Assembly (NCBI GenBank): GCA_023383815.1
Contig: JAHDYG010000015.1
Coordinates: forward strand, 36,443-100,442
Length of the DNA stretch: 64,000 nucleotides
Source: Rhodocyclaceae bacterium
GTDB lineage: Bacteria; Pseudomonadota; Gammaproteobacteria; Burkholderiales; Rhodocyclaceae
Direction of reading: 5' to 3'
The position numbers and the translations under genes were made by a program. Positions 9,301-17,702 of this stretch are shown here, piece by piece. Under the pieces are notes generated by a model. It was not told where the DNA came from. It did no database searches and saw nothing but the letters and a program-made list of their open reading frames with translations. Within the stretch, counting starts at the first letter, position 1. Each line of letters begins with the position of its first letter.

Positions 9301-10367
9301 GACATCTCGATCCGGCGCTGGCCGGCCGTGTTCGCGCTGCGGATCTCCGAGTAGCGGTCGTCGCGCCCGCGCCACACGTGAGCGATCGCATCGTCGAGTG
9401 CGCCATCGGTGGCGCCGCCGCGCAGCAGCGCGCGCAGGTCGTACCCCTGCTGGGCGAAGAGACAGGTGTAGAGCTTGCCTTCGGTCGACAGCCGGATGCG
9501 CGTGCAGGTGGCGCAGAACGCCTGCGTGACCGAAGAGATCACGCCGATCTCGCCAGATCCGTCGCGGTAGCGCCAGCGTTCGGCAACCTCGCCCACATAG
9601 TGCGGGTCGATCGGATCGAGCGGGTATTCGGCGCCGATGCGCTCGATGATCTCGCGCGAGGGGACGACCTCATCCATCTTCCAGCCGTTCGAGCTGCCGA
9701 CGTCCATGAACTCGATGAAGCGCACGATGTGTCCGCTGCCGCGAAAATGGCGAGCCATGTCGAGCACGCCGGCGTCGTTCGTGCCGCGCTTGACGACCAT
9801 GTTCACCTTGACCGGGCCGAGCCCTGCAGCGCTTGCGGCCTCGATGCCTTCGAGCACGGAGGCGACCGGAAAATCGGCGTCGTTCATGCGCCGGAAGGTC
9901 GCGTCGTCGATTGCATCGAGGCTCACCGTGACCCGGTCGAGGCCGGCATCTCGCAGCCTGCGCGCCATGCGTGGCAGCAGCACGCCATTGGTCGTGAGCG
10001 TCAGTTCGATGTCCGGGATGCGCGCGAGCTGTTCGATGAGGTTCTCGACGTGCTTTCTCAAGAGCGGCTCGCCGCCCGTGATCCGGATCTTGCGCACGCC
10101 TCGGGCCGCGAAGCGCTGCGCGATCCGCGTGATCTCCTCGAAGGAGAGCAGATCCGAGCGGGCGAGGAAGGGATAGTCGTCGCCGAACACCGAGCGCGGC
10201 ATGCAATAGATACAGCGGAAGTTGCAGCGGTCGGTGACCGAGATGCGCAGATCGCGCACGCTGCGCCCCCGCCGGTCGTGCAGGAGGCCATCCGGATCGT
10301 TTCCGGACGAAGGTTCGCTCGCCGGGACCGGCACTGCAGCAGCGGGGTGGATGGGAATGACCTTCAT
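9285..10367 (-). CDS. moaA: GTP 3',8-cyclase MoaA (molybdenum cofactor biosynthesis)
   Basis: This radical SAM enzyme (360 aa) carries out the first step of molybdopterin synthesis, converting GTP to 3',8-cyclo-7,8-dihydro-GTP together with MoaC. The first 4Fe-4S cluster motif is CNFRCIYC near residue 48, in [12 protein letters not shown]. The C-terminal cluster motif is [19 protein letters not shown] near residue 305. The protein ends in the conserved Gly-Gly (SYIGG) required for activity. The start at 10367 gives MKVIPIHPA and a leader of about 40 residues before the radical SAM core. The gene stands alone and is divergent from the Lon-like gene. The ORF can be extended further upstream, but that part has no family similarity. 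Confidence 0.95.
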   Translation of the reverse strand: MKVIPIHPAAAVPVPASEPSSGNDPDGLLHDRRGRSVRDLRISVTDRCNFRCIYCMPRSVFGDDYPFLARSDLLSFEEITRIAQRFAARGVRKIRITGGEPLLRKHVENLIEQLARIPDIELTLTTNGVLLPRMARRLRDAGLDRVTVSLDAIDDATFRRMNDADFPVASVLEGIEAASAAGLGPVKVNMVVKRGTNDAGVLDMARHFRGSGHIVRFIEFMDVGSSNGWKMDEVVPSREIIERIGAEYPLDPIDPHYVGEVAERWRYRDGSGEIGVISSVTQAFCATCTRIRLSTEGKLYTCLFAQQGYDLRALLRGGATDGALDDAIAHVWRGRDDRYSEIRSANTAGQRRIEMSYIGG

Positions 10368-10582
10368 CGTGATTCCAGGGTCGGGCGCTCGTCTGGACGA
10401 GCGGTCGGGAGGCTGCCTGCAGGGCGGGCGACCGCCGGGGCGGGAGTGCCCCGCGGGAAGCCGATCTGCCGCTTCGCAGTCGCTCCTGCTACGATTATCG
10501 GCACACTGCGCAAGGGGCGCAAGGTCGATCGCCGCAAGCCCTGCGGCGCGCCGCAGTCCGGCGCACATGGAGAACAACAACG

Positions 10583-13006
10583 ATGACCGACCCAAGCGGT
10601 TTGCCGCCCGAACGCCTGCGCCAGCAATGCGAGCCGGCCAGTTTCACGTTCCAGACCACGGCCGAGCTGGAAGACCTGCCCGAGGGGATCGAGCAGGCGC
10701 GCGCCGACGAGGCTCTGCGTTTCGGGCTGGCGATGCGTCAGCCCGGCTACAACGTGTTCGTGATGGGGGAGTCGGGTACCGGGCGCCATGCGATCGTGTT
10801 CCGGCTGCTCAAGGAGCTGGCTGCAACCGGTCCGGTGCCCCCCGATCTGTGCTACGTGCACAACTTCGAGGACGCGCAGCGGCCGAGGCTCCTGAGTCTG
10901 CCGGCCGGGCGTGGCAGTGCGTTGCGCACCGACATGCAGGCCTTCGTGCGGGATCTGGGGCCGGCAATCGAGGCTGCGCTCGACAGCGAGGCCCACGTCG
11001 AGCGCATCGAGGCACTGCAGGAAGCGCACAAGGAGCGCGAGGAGGCGGCCCTGCGCGAACTCGGGCAGGCCTGTGCCGCAGACGGGGTGTCGCTGATGCG
11101 CACGCCCGAGGGCTTCGTTTTCGCGCCGACCCGTGACGGACAGCCGATGTCGCCCGAGCGCTTCGAGGAACTGCCGGCCGACGAGAAGTCCGCGATCGAG
11201 ACCCGCGTCGGGCAGTGGAGTGACCGGCTCGCCGACCTGCTCGAAGAGTTTCCAGGCTGGCGCAACGCGCTGCACGAATCGGTGCGACGGGCCGAGCGCG
11301 AGGCGCTGGCGCCGACCGTCGCGCATCTGACACGCGGCTTGCGCGAGCGCTACGCCGACCTCGACCAGGTTCAGGCGTTTCTCGATGCGGTGAGCAAGGA
11401 TCTGCTCGACAGCGGCAACGACTGGGGCAGCGCCGCGGGTGAGGAGGAAGACGTGCGCGAGGACGATTCGGCTGCGCGCTTTCATCGCTACCAGGTGAAC
11501 CTGCTCGTAGACCACGCCCGCACCGAGGGCGCGCCGGTCGTGTATGAGGACAATCCAGGGTTTGGCGGCCTGGTCGGGCGCATCGAGCACGTCGTGCACA
11601 TGGGCAACCAGATCACGCACTTCAACATGATCCGTGCCGGCGCCCTGCACCGGGCGCGTGGCGGCTACCTCGTCGTCGACGCCGAGCGCCTGTTCTCGCA
11701 GCCCTATGCCTGGGACGGCCTCAAGCGCGTGCTGCGCAACCGCGAGATCCGCATCGAGCCACCGGCCGAGGCGCAAAGCTGGAATGCGCCGGCCACGCTC
11801 GAGCCGCAGGCCGTCTCGTGCGACGTCAAGGTCGTGCTGATCGGCGATCGCAGCGTGTTCTACCTTCTGGACGAGCACGATCCGGATTTCGAGGAACTCT
11901 TCAAGATCGCGGCCGATTTCGACGATGAACTCCCGCGCACGGAGGGCAACGTACGCTACTACGCGCATCTGCTCGCGATGCTCGGGCGCAATGCCGGGCT
12001 GCTGCCGTTCGATCGCGAAGCGGTCGCCCGGTTGGTCGACGAAGGCGCGCGGCTGGCCGAGGACTCGGGTCGGCTCTCGCTCTACACGCGCAAGCTGGCC
12101 GATCTGATGCGCGAGGCCGACTTCCATGCCCGTGCGGGCACCGATGAAGTCGTCGAGCGCCGTCACGTCGACCGCGCGATTGCGGCGCGTGCCCGGCGCT
12201 TCGGGCGCTATCCGGAACGGATCCTCGAATCGATGATCGAGGGTACGACGCTGATCTCGACGACCGGCGAGCGGGCTGGTCAGATCAACGGGCTTGTGGT
12301 GGTCGAACTCGCCGGCGAGTACTTCGGTCATCCGGTGCGCATTACCGCGACGGTGCGCATGGGCGAGGGCGAGATCGTCGACATCGAGCGCGAGACCGAA
12401 CTGGGTGGCGCCATCCATTCCAAGGGGGTGCTGATCCTGACGGCCTTTCTCGCCTCCCGCTACGCACGCCATCAGCCCCTGTCGCTGTCGGCGAGTCTCG
12501 TCTTCGAGCAATCGTATGCCCAGGTCGAGGGTGATTCGGCGTCGATGGCCGAGCTGTGCGCGCTGTTGTCGGCGCTTGCCGGGGTGCCGATCCGCCAGGG
12601 GCGGGCGATCACCGGTTCGGTGAACCAGTTCGGCGAAGCGCAGGTCGTCGGCGGCATCAACGAGAAGATCGAGGGTTTCTTCGACCTGTGCGCGCTGCGT
12701 GGCCTCGATGGCTCGCAGGGTGTGCTGATTCCATCGGCCAGCGTGCGCCACCTGATGCTGCGTGAAGACGTCGTCGAGGCCGTGCGGCGCGGGCAGTTCA
12801 ACGTCTGGCCGATCGATGACGTCGACCAGGCGATGGCGCTCCTGACGGGGCTGCCGGCCGGCGTGCCCGATGCCAAGGGGGTTCTGCCGCGCGGTTCGAT
12901 CAATTACCGAATCGCCGCAGCAGTCCGGGAAATGGCGAGCCTGCAGCGCGCCTGGGAGGACGGCGACGCGCGCGGGCGCGCGCGCCGCGGCAAGGGCGCA
13001 CACTGA
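10583..13006 (+). CDS. Lon-like protease with AAA_32 domain (LonB/YcbZ type)
   Basis: This 807-aa protein combines an AAA_32-type ATPase-like domain with a C-terminal Lon protease domain. The proteolytic Ser-Lys dyad is visible: Ser in [18 protein letters not shown] near residue 653 and Lys in [11 protein letters not shown] near 696. The nucleotide site is atypical. The P-loop reads GESGTGRH, with Arg in place of Lys, and the Walker B region reads [12 protein letters not shown], with Ala where Glu is usual. A helical insertion around residues 130-290 separates the two ATPase motifs. Family members are cytoplasmic quality-control proteases; ATP dependence here is uncertain. The gene stands alone between divergent moaA and the kinase gene. 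Confidence 0.9.
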   Translation: MTDPSGLPPERLRQQCEPASFTFQTTAELEDLPEGIEQARADEALRFGLAMRQPGYNVFVMGESGTGRHAIVFRLLKELAATGPVPPDLCYVHNFEDAQRPRLLSLPAGRGSALRTDMQAFVRDLGPAIEAALDSEAHVERIEALQEAHKEREEAALRELGQACAADGVSLMRTPEGFVFAPTRDGQPMSPERFEELPADEKSAIETRVGQWSDRLADLLEEFPGWRNALHESVRRAEREALAPTVAHLTRGLRERYADLDQVQAFLDAVSKDLLDSGNDWGSAAGEEEDVREDDSAARFHRYQVNLLVDHARTEGAPVVYEDNPGFGGLVGRIEHVVHMGNQITHFNMIRAGALHRARGGYLVVDAERLFSQPYAWDGLKRVLRNREIRIEPPAEAQSWNAPATLEPQAVSCDVKVVLIGDRSVFYLLDEHDPDFEELFKIAADFDDELPRTEGNVRYYAHLLAMLGRNAGLLPFDREAVARLVDEGARLAEDSGRLSLYTRKLADLMREADFHARAGTDEVVERRHVDRAIAARARRFGRYPERILESMIEGTTLISTTGERAGQINGLVVVELAGEYFGHPVRITATVRMGEGEIVDIERETELGGAIHSKGVLILTAFLASRYARHQPLSLSASLVFEQSYAQVEGDSASMAELCALLSALAGVPIRQGRAITGSVNQFGEAQVVGGINEKIEGFFDLCALRGLDGSQGVLIPSASVRHLMLREDVVEAVRRGQFNVWPIDDVDQAMALLTGLPAGVPDAKGVLPRGSINYRIAAAVREMASLQRAWEDGDARGRARRGKGAH

Positions 13007-13052
13007 GATCGGGGCTGCGGTCGGGAGGTGGCCGCCGCTCCGGGAGGACGCG

Positions 13053-14672
13053 ATGAACACTCGACCGGATGAGGGTTCGCCGGGCGGCGAAGCGCACCCC
13101 TCAGGCGACGGCGCGGTGCCGGCCGGCCCGAAGGGGCGCGGGCGCGTAGGCTCCGACCTGCACTCCGTGATCGAAGCCTTGCAGCAGCATCAGTCGGCAG
13201 TCCAGGCCCATGGCGAAACCCTGGAGCGGGCCCGGTGCCAGCTCGAGGCGAGCCTCGCGCGCTACACCGAGCTGTACGACGGGGCGCCGGTCGGCTACCT
13301 CAGTCTGCGCCAGGACGGTGTGATCCTGCAGGCGAACCTGAGCGCTGCACGCATGTTCGGTGTCGCGCGTGCAGCGCTGGTCGGGCGGTCACTGTTCGAG
13401 TTCTTCGATCCGGGTGCGCGCGAGACGGCCACGGCGTTTCTCGAGCGGGCCTTTGCGAGCTGGCACGTCGAGCGCTCCGAGTTCACGATCCGGCTTGCGC
13501 ACGGCGGCAGCCGGATCGTGCAGATCAAGAGCAAGCTCGATCGGGCGGGTGCGGAGTGTCGTGTGGTGCTCATCGACGTGACGGCGCTGCGTCGCACCGA
13601 GGCGCGTTTCAACGAACTTGCACGCTCCATCGAGCAGGTGTTCTGGGTCGCCGACTGCGCGATCACGAGTTTCTCGTACCTGAGCCCGCATTGCACGGAC
13701 GTGCTCGGTGGTGACTGTCGCCGCTTCGTGGTCGACCGCGGGCTGCGGGCGCGGCTGGTCGCAGTCGAGGATCTTGCTGCCGTCGAGGATGCGATCGCCG
13801 CGGCACGCGAGGCGTGCCCCGTCGAGATCGAGTTCCGTATCCGCCATCCTGCCAAGGGGCTGCGCTGGCTGGGCCTGCGTTGCTTTCCGTTCGACGGAGG
13901 GGGCGAACGCGTGGTGGCGGGGCTGATCGAGGACGTGACCGAGCGGCGCAATGCCGAAGAAGCGAGGCTGGCGCGTGCGGTCGAACTGCGTGAGGCACTG
14001 GTGCGCGAAGTCCATCACCGGATCAAGAACAATCTGCAGACGGTGGTCGGCTTGCTGCGCCGTGAGGCGGAGCGCCATCCAGAGGCCACCGAGGCGATCG
14101 AGGCGGCCATCGGGCAGGTGCGCGCCGTTGCCCTCGTTCACGGATTGAGTGCGGCCGGGGTCCGCCAAGGGCTCGCCTTGTGCCGGCTGCTTCCGGAGAT
14201 CGTCCTGGGCGTGAGCGGCCTGCACGTGGCTGGGCTCACGACCGAGGCTCGTCCGGCCGATTGCGAAGAGGGGCACAGACTGCTGATCCGGGAGAGCGAG
14301 TCGGTGGCAGTCGCGCTGATCCTCAACGAGCTCGTGACGAATGCGGTGAAGCACGGGGTTGCGACCGGAGACGGCGCGCTGCGCCCGCCAAGCGTGAGCT
14401 TGTCGCGCGAGGGCGCACGGGGCCGGATCCGCATCGTCAATTCGGGCCAACTGCCGCGCGGCTTCGATTTTGCATCCGGCAGCGGCCTCGGGACCGGGCT
14501 GGGGCTCGTTCGCGCGCTGATGCCGCAGCCGGGCATGTCGATCACCTTCTCTCGGGAAGACGGACGGGTCGTCGTCGAGCTTCACATTGAACCGCCGGTG
14601 GTTCTGCTCGGCGAAGGGGCACCGGAACACTGCAAGGGACAGAACCATGAAATCCGTACTGATTGCCGATGA
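13053..14672 (+). CDS. Soluble PAS-PAS-HisKA_2 sensor histidine kinase
   Basis: This 539-aa kinase has no convincing membrane segment. PAS-like domains begin near residues 71 and 184. The HisKA_2 phosphoacceptor region EVHHRIKNNLQTVVGLLRR starts near 318; the first His of HHRIKNN is the expected phosphorylation site. The HATPase N-box NELVTNAVKHG is near 425 and the G-box SGLGTGLGLV near 478. The start at 13053 is chosen for a GGGAGGA ribosome site five bases upstream; the frame stays open before it but looks non-coding. The 3' end overlaps the next gene, an ANTAR response regulator, by 26 bp. This implies a cognate pair, as seen for EutW/EutV-type systems. The PAS ligand is unknown. Confidence 0.9.
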   Translation: MNTRPDEGSPGGEAHPSGDGAVPAGPKGRGRVGSDLHSVIEALQQHQSAVQAHGETLERARCQLEASLARYTELYDGAPVGYLSLRQDGVILQANLSAARMFGVARAALVGRSLFEFFDPGARETATAFLERAFASWHVERSEFTIRLAHGGSRIVQIKSKLDRAGAECRVVLIDVTALRRTEARFNELARSIEQVFWVADCAITSFSYLSPHCTDVLGGDCRRFVVDRGLRARLVAVEDLAAVEDAIAAAREACPVEIEFRIRHPAKGLRWLGLRCFPFDGGGERVVAGLIEDVTERRNAEEARLARAVELREALVREVHHRIKNNLQTVVGLLRREAERHPEATEAIEAAIGQVRAVALVHGLSAAGVRQGLALCRLLPEIVLGVSGLHVAGLTTEARPADCEEGHRLLIRESESVAVALILNELVTNAVKHGVATGDGALRPPSVSLSREGARGRIRIVNSGQLPRGFDFASGSGLGTGLGLVRALMPQPGMSITFSREDGRVVVELHIEPPVVLLGEGAPEHCKGQNHEIRTDCR

Positions 14673-15237
14673 CGACCGCGTCGTGCTGAACCTGCTCGCG
14701 GAAGGGCTGCGCGACTTCGGCTACGAGGTCGCGACGGCGATTTCGGGCGAGGAGGCGCTCCGGCAGACGGCCAGCCGAAATTTCGATCTGGCGGTCCTCG
14801 ACATGCGCATGCCCGGCATGTCGGGGCTCGCCCTGGCGCATGCCTTCCGTGACTCCGGCGGACCACCCTTCGTGTTCCTGTCGGCCTTCGGCGACGAAAC
14901 GGTGGTGCGCGAGGCGGCGGATGCGGGTGCGATGGGCTATCTGATCAAGCCGGTGGATGTGCCGCAGCTCGTGCCCTTCATCGAAGCGTCGATGGCGCGC
15001 GCGAAGGAGATGGCCGGCCTGCGCTCGACGACCGGCCATCTGGAAAAGGCGCTGTCGGTCGAGCAGAAGACCCGCACTGCGGTCGGCATCCTGATGGTGC
15101 ATAAGGAGCTCGACCGGCAGGAAGCCTTCGATCTGCTGCGCTCGCGCGCCCGCTCGCAGCGGCGCAAGATCGGTGACCTTGCCGAGGAGATCATCGCCGC
15201 GGTCGAGAACCTGAACCGCTGCCTGCGCGAACGCTGA
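14647..15237 (+). CDS. ANTAR-domain response regulator (RNA-binding antiterminator)
   Basis: This 196-aa protein has a receiver domain (about residues 1-120) and an ANTAR domain (about 128-190). The receiver shows the acidic pocket IADDD, the phosphoacceptor Asp in AVLDMRMPGMSG and the conserved Lys in LIKPVD. The ANTAR helices include RTAVGILMVHKELDRQEAFD and SRARSQRRKIGDLAEEI. ANTAR proteins dimerise on phosphorylation and bind twin hexaloop RNA hairpins to prevent transcription termination. The ATG at 14647 has AAGGGA upstream and lies inside the end of the kinase gene. A hairpin with a T-run follows the gene at 15260-15290. The RNA targets could not be identified by eye. Confidence 0.93.
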   Translation: MKSVLIADDDRVVLNLLAEGLRDFGYEVATAISGEEALRQTASRNFDLAVLDMRMPGMSGLALAHAFRDSGGPPFVFLSAFGDETVVREAADAGAMGYLIKPVDVPQLVPFIEASMARAKEMAGLRSTTGHLEKALSVEQKTRTAVGILMVHKELDRQEAFDLLRSRARSQRRKIGDLAEEIIAAVENLNRCLRER

Positions 15238-15259
15238 GCAGCCGGCGCGGGGACTGCGG

Positions 15260-15290
15260 CGCCGGATTCCGCCCGGTCGCCGGCGTTTTT
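15260..15290 (+). terminator. Candidate intrinsic terminator after the ANTAR regulator gene
   Basis: The inverted arms CGCCGG (15260-15265) and CCGGCG (15280-15285) flank a 14-base loop and are followed by TTTTT (15286-15290). It lies 22 bp after the regulator stop and before the membrane kinase gene. It could end the kinase-regulator mRNA, or be an attenuator acted on by the ANTAR protein itself; the latter is only inference. Confidence 0.5.
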
Positions 15291-15452
15291 CGTTACCATC
15301 TGAAGGCCAGGCCCAACTTCTGCCAGGCGTTTCAGAACCCTCGTGCGCGGGTCGCCGCGCGCGTTTTCTTCGGGCCCACTCCCTGCCCCCGGACTCCGAT
15401 TCTCGGAGATGTGCTGCACTTTTCGCCCTGGCCGGGGCAGACAGGGGCCTCG

Positions 15453-17411
15453 ATGTTCGGCAGACTGACCATCGCGATGCGGCTGGGACTGGGGTTCGGC
15501 CTCCTGTTCGTGATGCTCGCGCTGGCCGTTGCGCTGGGTCTGAGCCGGCTCGAAGCGGTTCACCGGCAGATCGAGCAATCGGTCGTGCGCGACTGGGAGA
15601 GCACGGTACTCGCGAACCGCACGATCGACCTGATGAATGCGCAGACACGCGATTCGCTGCTGCTCTTTCATGCCCTCGATTCGTCGGAGCTCGTCGGTCG
15701 GATCGCGCAGCGGGTGGACACCATCACCGGCGTGCTCGATGAACTCGAGGCGCGCCTGCGACACGCTGAAGCCCGGCTGCTGCTGACCGAGATCCGCAAC
15801 CGCCGCAAGGCCTATGTCGGATCCTTCCTGGATGCGTCGCAAATGCTCCGCGAGGGGCTGCGGGAGGCGGCGGCACGCCAGTTGCAGGACCACACCATCC
15901 CGACGCTGGAAGGCTTGATGGCCTCGGTCGATGCGCTGCTGCGCCTGCAGGGCAGTCTGCTGGAGCAGACTGCCGGGGACTCCCTGCAGCAGTTCCTGAA
16001 GGCGCGGATCTGGCTCGTGAGCCTGCTCGCGGCAGCGGCGCTCCTGGCTCTGGGCCTGTCGATCTGGATCTTCCGCGCCGTCGTCCGGCCACTCGGCGGC
16101 GAACCGGAAGCCGTGCGTGCGGTGGTCGAGCGGATCGCGTCCGGCAGCCTGGATAGCGAGATCGCCCTGCGCGCGGGTGATCACGACAGCCTGCTCGCCG
16201 CGATGCAGACGATGCAGCGCAACCTGAGTGCGCTCATCGCCGCCCGCGTGCGTGCGGACGATGATCTGCGGGAAAGCAGGCAGCGTTTCCAGGAACTCGT
16301 CGAGACCCTGCGCGACTGGGTGTGGGAGGTGGATCAGGACTGGCGCTACACCTATGCGAGCCCCCAGGTGTTCAATCTGCTTGGGTACCGGCCCGAAGAA
16401 CTGGTCGGCCGCACGCCGTTCGAGCTGATGCCGCCGGAAGAGGCGACGCGGGTGCGGGCGCTGGCCGAAGCCGCGCGCAGGCAATATCACCCTCTCGTCG
16501 CACTCGAGAACCTCAACCGGCACAGGAGTGGCCGCCTCGTCGTGCTCGAGAGCAGCGGGCGGGCGTATTTCGATCCGCATGGAAATTTTCTCGGCTATCG
16601 CGGCATCGACCGCGAGATCACCGACCGCAAGCAGGCCGAGCAGGCGCGGCTGGATGAGGCGCTGCGGTTGCGCGACGCGCTGGTGCGTGAGGTGCACCAC
16701 CGCATCAAGAACAACCTGCAGACGGTCGTCGGACTGCTGCGTCGGCAGGTGTCGGCGCACCCGGATGCCCGGGGTGCGATCGACGCCGCCATTGCCCAGG
16801 TGCAGGCGGTGGCCGTGGTGCACGGCCTGTACGGGCGCGTCAGCGGCCATCGACTGCGACTGGCTGAACTGCTGCAGGCGGTGGCCGGCAGCGTCTCCGA
16901 GCTGACCGGCGCGCGGGTCGAACTGGATGGGCTGACGGCCGGGAACGGCGGCGGCACGCTGCGTGAGAGCGAGACGGTTGCGGTGGCGCTGATCCTCAAC
17001 GAACTGATCACGAACGCGGTGAAGTACGCCGAGCCCGACGAAACGGAGCAGCGCAGCGCACGGGTGCTGCTGTCGGTGCACGAAGGAGGATGCTCCGTGC
17101 GCATCGAGAACCGCGGCACCCTGCCTCACGGCTTTGACTTTGCAGCCGGAACGCGAATCGGTACCGGTCTGGGACTGGTGCGTGCGCTCAAGCCGGACAC
17201 CGGGATGCGCATCCGTTTCGGGCAGGGCGGTGCGATCCACCGCGCTGCGGTGAGGGTGGAGGTCGTGATCGAAGCTCCGGTGCTCAAGGAAGAGCGGGAA
17301 GAACGGGAAGAACGGTGTGTCGAGACCGGCCCCGGATTCGTGCGTGCGCGTGCCGACGCAGTGTCCGTTTCGGATCGGGTGCTCGATGATGCAGGCAATC
17401 CTCGGGAATGA
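15453..17411 (+). CDS. Membrane HisKA_2 sensor histidine kinase (4HB-HAMP-PAS)
   Basis: This 652-aa kinase has a TM near residues 11-30, a helical periplasmic domain of about 155 residues (four-helix-bundle type) and a second TM near 186-209. A HAMP-like linker, a PAS domain from about 277, and HisKA_2 from about 409 (EVHHRIKNNLQTVVGLLRR) follow. The HATPase carries NELITNAVKYAE and IGTGLGLVRAL. The kinase core is nearly identical in its key motifs to the soluble kinase at 13053, so the two are probably paralogues sharing the intervening ANTAR regulator. The C-terminus has a charged KEEREEREER stretch and an extra tail unlike the paralogue. No receiver gene follows. Confidence 0.88.
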   Translation: MFGRLTIAMRLGLGFGLLFVMLALAVALGLSRLEAVHRQIEQSVVRDWESTVLANRTIDLMNAQTRDSLLLFHALDSSELVGRIAQRVDTITGVLDELEARLRHAEARLLLTEIRNRRKAYVGSFLDASQMLREGLREAAARQLQDHTIPTLEGLMASVDALLRLQGSLLEQTAGDSLQQFLKARIWLVSLLAAAALLALGLSIWIFRAVVRPLGGEPEAVRAVVERIASGSLDSEIALRAGDHDSLLAAMQTMQRNLSALIAARVRADDDLRESRQRFQELVETLRDWVWEVDQDWRYTYASPQVFNLLGYRPEELVGRTPFELMPPEEATRVRALAEAARRQYHPLVALENLNRHRSGRLVVLESSGRAYFDPHGNFLGYRGIDREITDRKQAEQARLDEALRLRDALVREVHHRIKNNLQTVVGLLRRQVSAHPDARGAIDAAIAQVQAVAVVHGLYGRVSGHRLRLAELLQAVAGSVSELTGARVELDGLTAGNGGGTLRESETVAVALILNELITNAVKYAEPDETEQRSARVLLSVHEGGCSVRIENRGTLPHGFDFAAGTRIGTGLGLVRALKPDTGMRIRFGQGGAIHRAAVRVEVVIEAPVLKEEREEREERCVETGPGFVRARADAVSVSDRVLDDAGNPRE

Positions 17412-17452
17412 AGCCGGATGGCCGTGCGGCCTTATGGACGGCCGATGAATTC

Positions 17453-17461
17453 TGATACGAT
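17453..17461 (+). promoter_or_regulatory. Candidate extended -10 promoter for the PAS/EAL/REC gene
   Basis: TGATACGAT reads as an extended -10 element (TGn plus TACGAT) in the 291-bp gap between the membrane kinase stop (17411) and the next start (17703). No good -35 is seen 17 bp upstream. The long gap suggests the downstream gene has its own promoter; otherwise nothing recognisable was found in this stretch. Confidence 0.35.
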
Positions 17462-17702
17462 GTCCCGGCGTGCTGCGCGTCTCGCGCGGCATCGTCGTCC
17501 GGTCCGGTTCTGACCGGAGCGACGTTCCAGATTGCCGCCCAACCCGTTGCGGCAGTCGATTCACAGGGCCCTCGAACCCGCCCCTGTCCAATGGCAGGAC
17601 CCGCTTCGGCACCCAGTGCGCCGGGCGCCGGCCTGCAAGACGTGCGGAGCTGGGGATGACGGGTTTTCCGAGCGCAGGAGCAGTCGGCCGGAGGCCGGGT
17701 CG

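Noticed and set aside
10490..10495. TACGAT as a -10 box for the Lon-like gene
   Set aside because: The hexamer 17 bp upstream (TGCCGC) does not resemble a -35, so the site is not supported.
10364..13060. 898-codon minus-strand open frame opposite the Lon-like gene
   Set aside because: The composition is typical of a GC-rich antisense frame; the plus strand encodes the intact Lon dyad.
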